This document shows positions 2,923 through 5,995 of a DNA stretch of 5,995 bases, piece after piece. The stretch is from an uncultured Bacilli bacterium. Lineage in GTDB: Bacteria; Bacillota_I; Bacilli_A; RF39; UBA660. The stretch covers positions 1 through 5,995 of the forward strand of contig CALVJE010000066.1 in NCBI GenBank assembly GCA_944331725.1. The letters run 5' to 3'. Within the stretch, counting starts at the first letter, position 1; every line of letters begins with the position of its first letter. A program made the position numbers and the translations under genes. Under the pieces are notes generated by a model. It did not search any database. It worked only from the letters and a program-made list of their open reading frames with translations, and had not been told where the DNA came from.

Positions 2923-5900
2923 ATGAAAAAAATAATGGATGGAAATGAAGCTTGTAGTTATGTTTCATATAATTTTACAGAAGTAGCAGGTATTTACCCA
3001 ATAACTCCTGCATCTCCTATGGCAGAACTTACTGATAAATGGGCGAGTGAAGGTAAACTTAATTACTTTAATCAACCTGTTAAAGTAGTAGAAATGGAAA
3101 GCGAAGCAGGGGCTGCTGGTATGGTTCACGGATCACTTCAAGCAGGATGTTTAACTACTACTTATACTGCTAGCCAAGGTCTTTTATTAATGATACCTAA
3201 TATGTATAAAATAGCAGGGGAACTACTTCCTTGTGTTATTAATGTCGCTGCAAGAAGTCTTGCTACCCACGCTTTATCAATTTTTGGGGATCATCAAGAT
3301 GTATATGCTGCTAGAAGTACAGGTTTTGCAATACTTGCTTCTTCATCTGTTCAAGAAGTAATGGATTTAACTGGAGTTGCTCATCTATCTGCTATTAAAG
3401 GTAGAGTTCCTTTTATGAACTTCTTTGATGGTTTTAGAACAAGTCATGAGTTACAGAAAATAGATGTTATTGATACTAATAAATTAAAAAAACTAGTTGA
3501 TAAGAAAGCTCTTGATGCTTTTCGTAAGAGAAGTCTTCATCCAGATAACCCTGTAACTAGAGGTACTAGTGAAAATGATGATATTTACTTTCAAGCGACA
3601 GAAGTTAGAAATAAATACTATTTAGAATTACCTGATATAGTTAACGAATATATGCAGGAAATTAATAAAATAACAGGAAGAAACTATGCTCCATTTAACT
3701 ATTATGGAAGAAGAGATGCTACTAAAGTAATAGTTGCAATGGGTAGTGTTTGTGAGACTATCAAAGAGGTAGTAGATTATCTAAATGAAACGAGCGAAAA
3801 AGTTGGAGTAGTTGAAGTACATTTATATAGACCTTTCTCAAGAGAATATTTCTTAAAGAGTATTCCTAAGACTGTTAAAATGATTGCCGTACTAGATCGT
3901 ACTAAAGAAGCGGGAAGTACTGGTGAACCACTATTCCTTGATGTCGATAATATTATTAAATCATTAAGTAGTAATATCAAAGTAGTAGGTGGTAGATATG
4001 GACTATCTAGTAAAGATACAACTCCATCTATGATAAAAGCTATATATGATAAAATAGATTCTATTAATCATAACTTTACTATTGGAATAGAAGATGATGT
4101 TACTAATTTAAGTATTCCTTATGATAAAGATTTTAATTTACCACATAGAGGCCAAACATCATTCCTTGTTTATGGTTATGGTAGTGATGGAATGGTTTCA
4201 GCTTGTAAAGATTTAATGAAGATAACGGGAGATTCTACTGATGCTTATGTTCAAGGTTATTTCCAATATGACTCTAAGAAGAGTGGAGGAGTAACTCTTA
4301 GTCATTTAAGATTTTCAAAGACTCCTATTAGATCTACTTATTATGTAGGAAAAGCTAAGTTATTAGTTTGTACTCAAGATGCTTATCTTACTAAATTTAG
4401 ATTTATTAATAAGATAAAAAAGAATGGAGTATTCCTTCTTAATAGCAGTAAGACTGATGATGAGATTCTTTCTATGATTAGTAGTGAAGATAAGAAATAT
4501 ATTTTAGATAATAATATTAAAGTCTATGTAGTTAATGCCCATAAAGTTGCTAAGAAAGAAGGGCTTGGTAATAAGATAAGTGCTATTATGGAAGCTTTAA
4601 TCTTTAAGTTTGGTCATATTCTTGATAGTGATTATGCTATTAATAAAATGAAAGATAATCTTGATAGTAGATTTAAACTTAAAGGAAATAATCTAGCTGA
4701 AAAAAATAAAAATGCTGTTGATAATGCTATTAATACAACTCATTTACTTAAGATAGATGAAAATAGTGATGATTACGTAGAAGTAAGTGAGGTTAGTTCT
4801 AGCTTATTTGATATAATCGATAAAAGAGAAGGAGATAGCCTACCTGTTAGTGCTTTCTTAGATAGACCTGATGGTACTGTTGATGGAGGACTTTCACGTC
4901 TTGAAAAACGTGATATTAGTGAAGTAGTTCCTAAATATAAAAGTGAAAACTGTATTAGTTGTAACTTATGTTCTCTAGTTTGTCCTCACGCTGTTATTAG
5001 ACCAATGTTATTAGATGAAGAAGAAGTAGAGAAAGCTCCTAATAGTTTAAATGATAAACTACTTGATAGTCATTTAGGTGATAATTTAAAATATACTATT
5101 GCTGTTAGTTATAAAGATTGTACTGGCTGTGGACTTTGTGCTAATATTTGTCCTGGTAAGAAAGGTTCTAAGGCACTTGAGATGGTAAGTAAAGAAAAAA
5201 TAGTTAATGATATTACTTTAAAAGAGACAGAATACTTATTTAATGAAGTATCAGAAAAAGATGTTATCTCTGTTAGTACTGTTAAAGGTAGTCAATTTAA
5301 GAAGCCTAGATTTGAGTTTAGTGGAGCTTGTGCAGGATGTGGTGAGACTCCATACTTGAAGTTACTTACACAACTATTTGGAGATAGACTTGTAATTGCA
5401 AATGCCACAGGATGTTCATCAATATATGGTGCATCTAGTCCATCTACTCCATATAGTGTCCCTTGGGCTAACTCTTTATTTGAAGATAATGCTGAATTTG
5501 GATTTGGTATGAAAATAGCTGACGAAGTAAAAAAACAACAGTTAAAAAATATAATAAATGAAAATATTTCTAAAGTAGATGAAGAAGAAAAAGATATCTA
5601 TTTAGACTATGTTAATGATATTAATGTAGATACTGCTAAAGCTTTACTTTCTGTTATTCCTCATACTAAGATTAAGCCTTTAAAATCTCTAAAGAAATAT
5701 ATTATGCCTATATCTTTATGGGCTGTAGGAGGAGATGGTTGGGCTTATGATATAGGCTATAACGGAATTGATCACGTATTAAACAGTGGAGAAAATGTTA
5801 ATATCTTAGTTCTTGATACCGAAGTATATTCTAATACTGGTGGACAGGCAAGTAAATCAAGTAGACTTGGTGCAGTTGCAAAATTTGCTTCATCAGGTAA

Positions 5901-5995
5901 AAAGACTGCTAAGAAAGACCTTTTGAAAATAGCTTTAACTAATCCTAATGTTTATGTAGGTGCAATATCACTTGGTGCTAATCCTGCCGCTACAG
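2923..5995 (+). CDS. nifJ: Pyruvate:ferredoxin (flavodoxin) oxidoreductase, 3' end missing
   Basis: 1,024 residues are present without a stop; the family is usually about 1,170-1,200, so roughly 150 are cut off. The enzyme oxidises pyruvate with CoA to acetyl-CoA and CO2, passing electrons to ferredoxin or flavodoxin in the cytoplasm of anaerobes. Domain I has YPITPASPMAE (25-35), MESEAGAAG (58-66) and AARSLATHALSIFGDHQD (109-126); Thr28, Glu61 and Arg111 align with the substrate and thiamine-diphosphate residues of the Desulfovibrio enzyme. Domain II has MGSVCETIKEVVDYL and LDRTKEAGSTGEP. Domain III has YGYGSDGMVSACK and YDSKKSGGVTLSHLR. Two 4Fe-4S sites follow: C677/C680/C683/C687 (CISCNLCSLVCP) and C733/C736/C739/C743 (CTGCGLCANICP). 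C803, C806 and C831 bind the proximal cluster; its fourth Cys would lie beyond the window. The thiamine site is GGDGWAYDIG (936-945) with TEVYSNTGGQ (966-975). The start at 2923 fits the family amino end. The TPYSVPWAN segment is about seven residues shorter than in typical homologues. Confidence 0.97.
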   Translation, partial: MKKIMDGNEACSYVSYNFTEVAGIYPITPASPMAELTDKWASEGKLNYFNQPVKVVEMESEAGAAGMVHGSLQAGCLTTTYTASQGLLLMIPNMYKIAGELLPCVINVAARSLATHALSIFGDHQDVYAARSTGFAILASSSVQEVMDLTGVAHLSAIKGRVPFMNFFDGFRTSHELQKIDVIDTNKLKKLVDKKALDAFRKRSLHPDNPVTRGTSENDDIYFQATEVRNKYYLELPDIVNEYMQEINKITGRNYAPFNYYGRRDATKVIVAMGSVCETIKEVVDYLNETSEKVGVVEVHLYRPFSREYFLKSIPKTVKMIAVLDRTKEAGSTGEPLFLDVDNIIKSLSSNIKVVGGRYGLSSKDTTPSMIKAIYDKIDSINHNFTIGIEDDVTNLSIPYDKDFNLPHRGQTSFLVYGYGSDGMVSACKDLMKITGDSTDAYVQGYFQYDSKKSGGVTLSHLRFSKTPIRSTYYVGKAKLLVCTQDAYLTKFRFINKIKKNGVFLLNSSKTDDEILSMISSEDKKYILDNNIKVYVVNAHKVAKKEGLGNKISAIMEALIFKFGHILDSDYAINKMKDNLDSRFKLKGNNLAEKNKNAVDNAINTTHLLKIDENSDDYVEVSEVSSSLFDIIDKREGDSLPVSAFLDRPDGTVDGGLSRLEKRDISEVVPKYKSENCISCNLCSLVCPHAVIRPMLLDEEEVEKAPNSLNDKLLDSHLGDNLKYTIAVSYKDCTGCGLCANICPGKKGSKALEMVSKEKIVNDITLKETEYLFNEVSEKDVISVSTVKGSQFKKPRFEFSGACAGCGETPYLKLLTQLFGDRLVIANATGCSSIYGASSPSTPYSVPWANSLFEDNAEFGFGMKIADEVKKQQLKNIINENISKVDEEEKDIYLDYVNDINVDTAKALLSVIPHTKIKPLKSLKKYIMPISLWAVGGDGWAYDIGYNGIDHVLNSGENVNILVLDTEVYSNTGGQASKSSRLGAVAKFASSGKKTAKKDLLKIALTNPNVYVGAISLGANPAAT

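Noticed and set aside
3777..3980. 67-codon minus-strand open frame
   Set aside because: It lies inside the oxidoreductase gene, whose frame is confirmed by family motifs on both sides.

Overview
The window is AT-rich (roughly 70% A+T by eye), uses AGA and A/T-ending codons heavily, has purine-rich Shine-Dalgarno (SD) sites and sigma-A-type promoters, and reads TGG as Trp with no in-frame TGA in the large genes. Together with a pyruvate:ferredoxin oxidoreductase, this suggests an anaerobic low-GC Bacillota, perhaps a gut lineage near Erysipelotrichia or the uncultured Bacilli. That placement is inferred from composition and gene content only.

Layout: (1) the 3' part of a polysaccharide deacetylase gene (1-596, +); (2) a compact RNA/peptide locus, copy A (about 594-982); (3) an unrecognised 377-residue protein with a Cys/His cluster (1033-2166, +); (4) a second, about 96% identical copy of the locus, copy B (about 2164-2544), in the same orientation; (5) a small unrecognised gene on the minus strand (2527-2871); (6) a symmetric divergent promoter region; (7) the first 1,024 codons of pyruvate:ferredoxin (flavodoxin) oxidoreductase (2923 to the window end, +), cut by the window edge.

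The most notable content is the duplicated locus. Each copy has a plus-strand promoter, an SD locked in a hairpin by an upstream anti-SD, a 31-codon ORF for a single-span hydrophobic peptide with basic ends, and a plus-strand terminator. Facing it on the minus strand is a near-consensus promoter (TTGACA, 17 nt, TACTAT, with a TG extension) that would give a roughly 110-nt RNA antisense to the peptide mRNA's 3' end, stopped by its own hairpin and U-tract. This is the architecture of a type I toxin-antitoxin system with a 3'-overlapping antisense RNA, as in txpA/ratA and bsrG/SR4, but I do not recognise the peptide family. The mRNA's 5' end is also complementary to its own 3' end (11 bp plus 8 bp). 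This pairing competes with SD sequestration and suggests a conformational switch that the antisense RNA could control. The peptide ORF is identical at every base in the two copies, while the flanks differ at about 13 sites.

The two copies are direct repeats about 1.57 kb apart that bracket the 377-residue gene, and both begin exactly at the stop codon of the gene upstream. The deacetylase and the oxidoreductase look like ordinary chromosomal genes unrelated to the locus.
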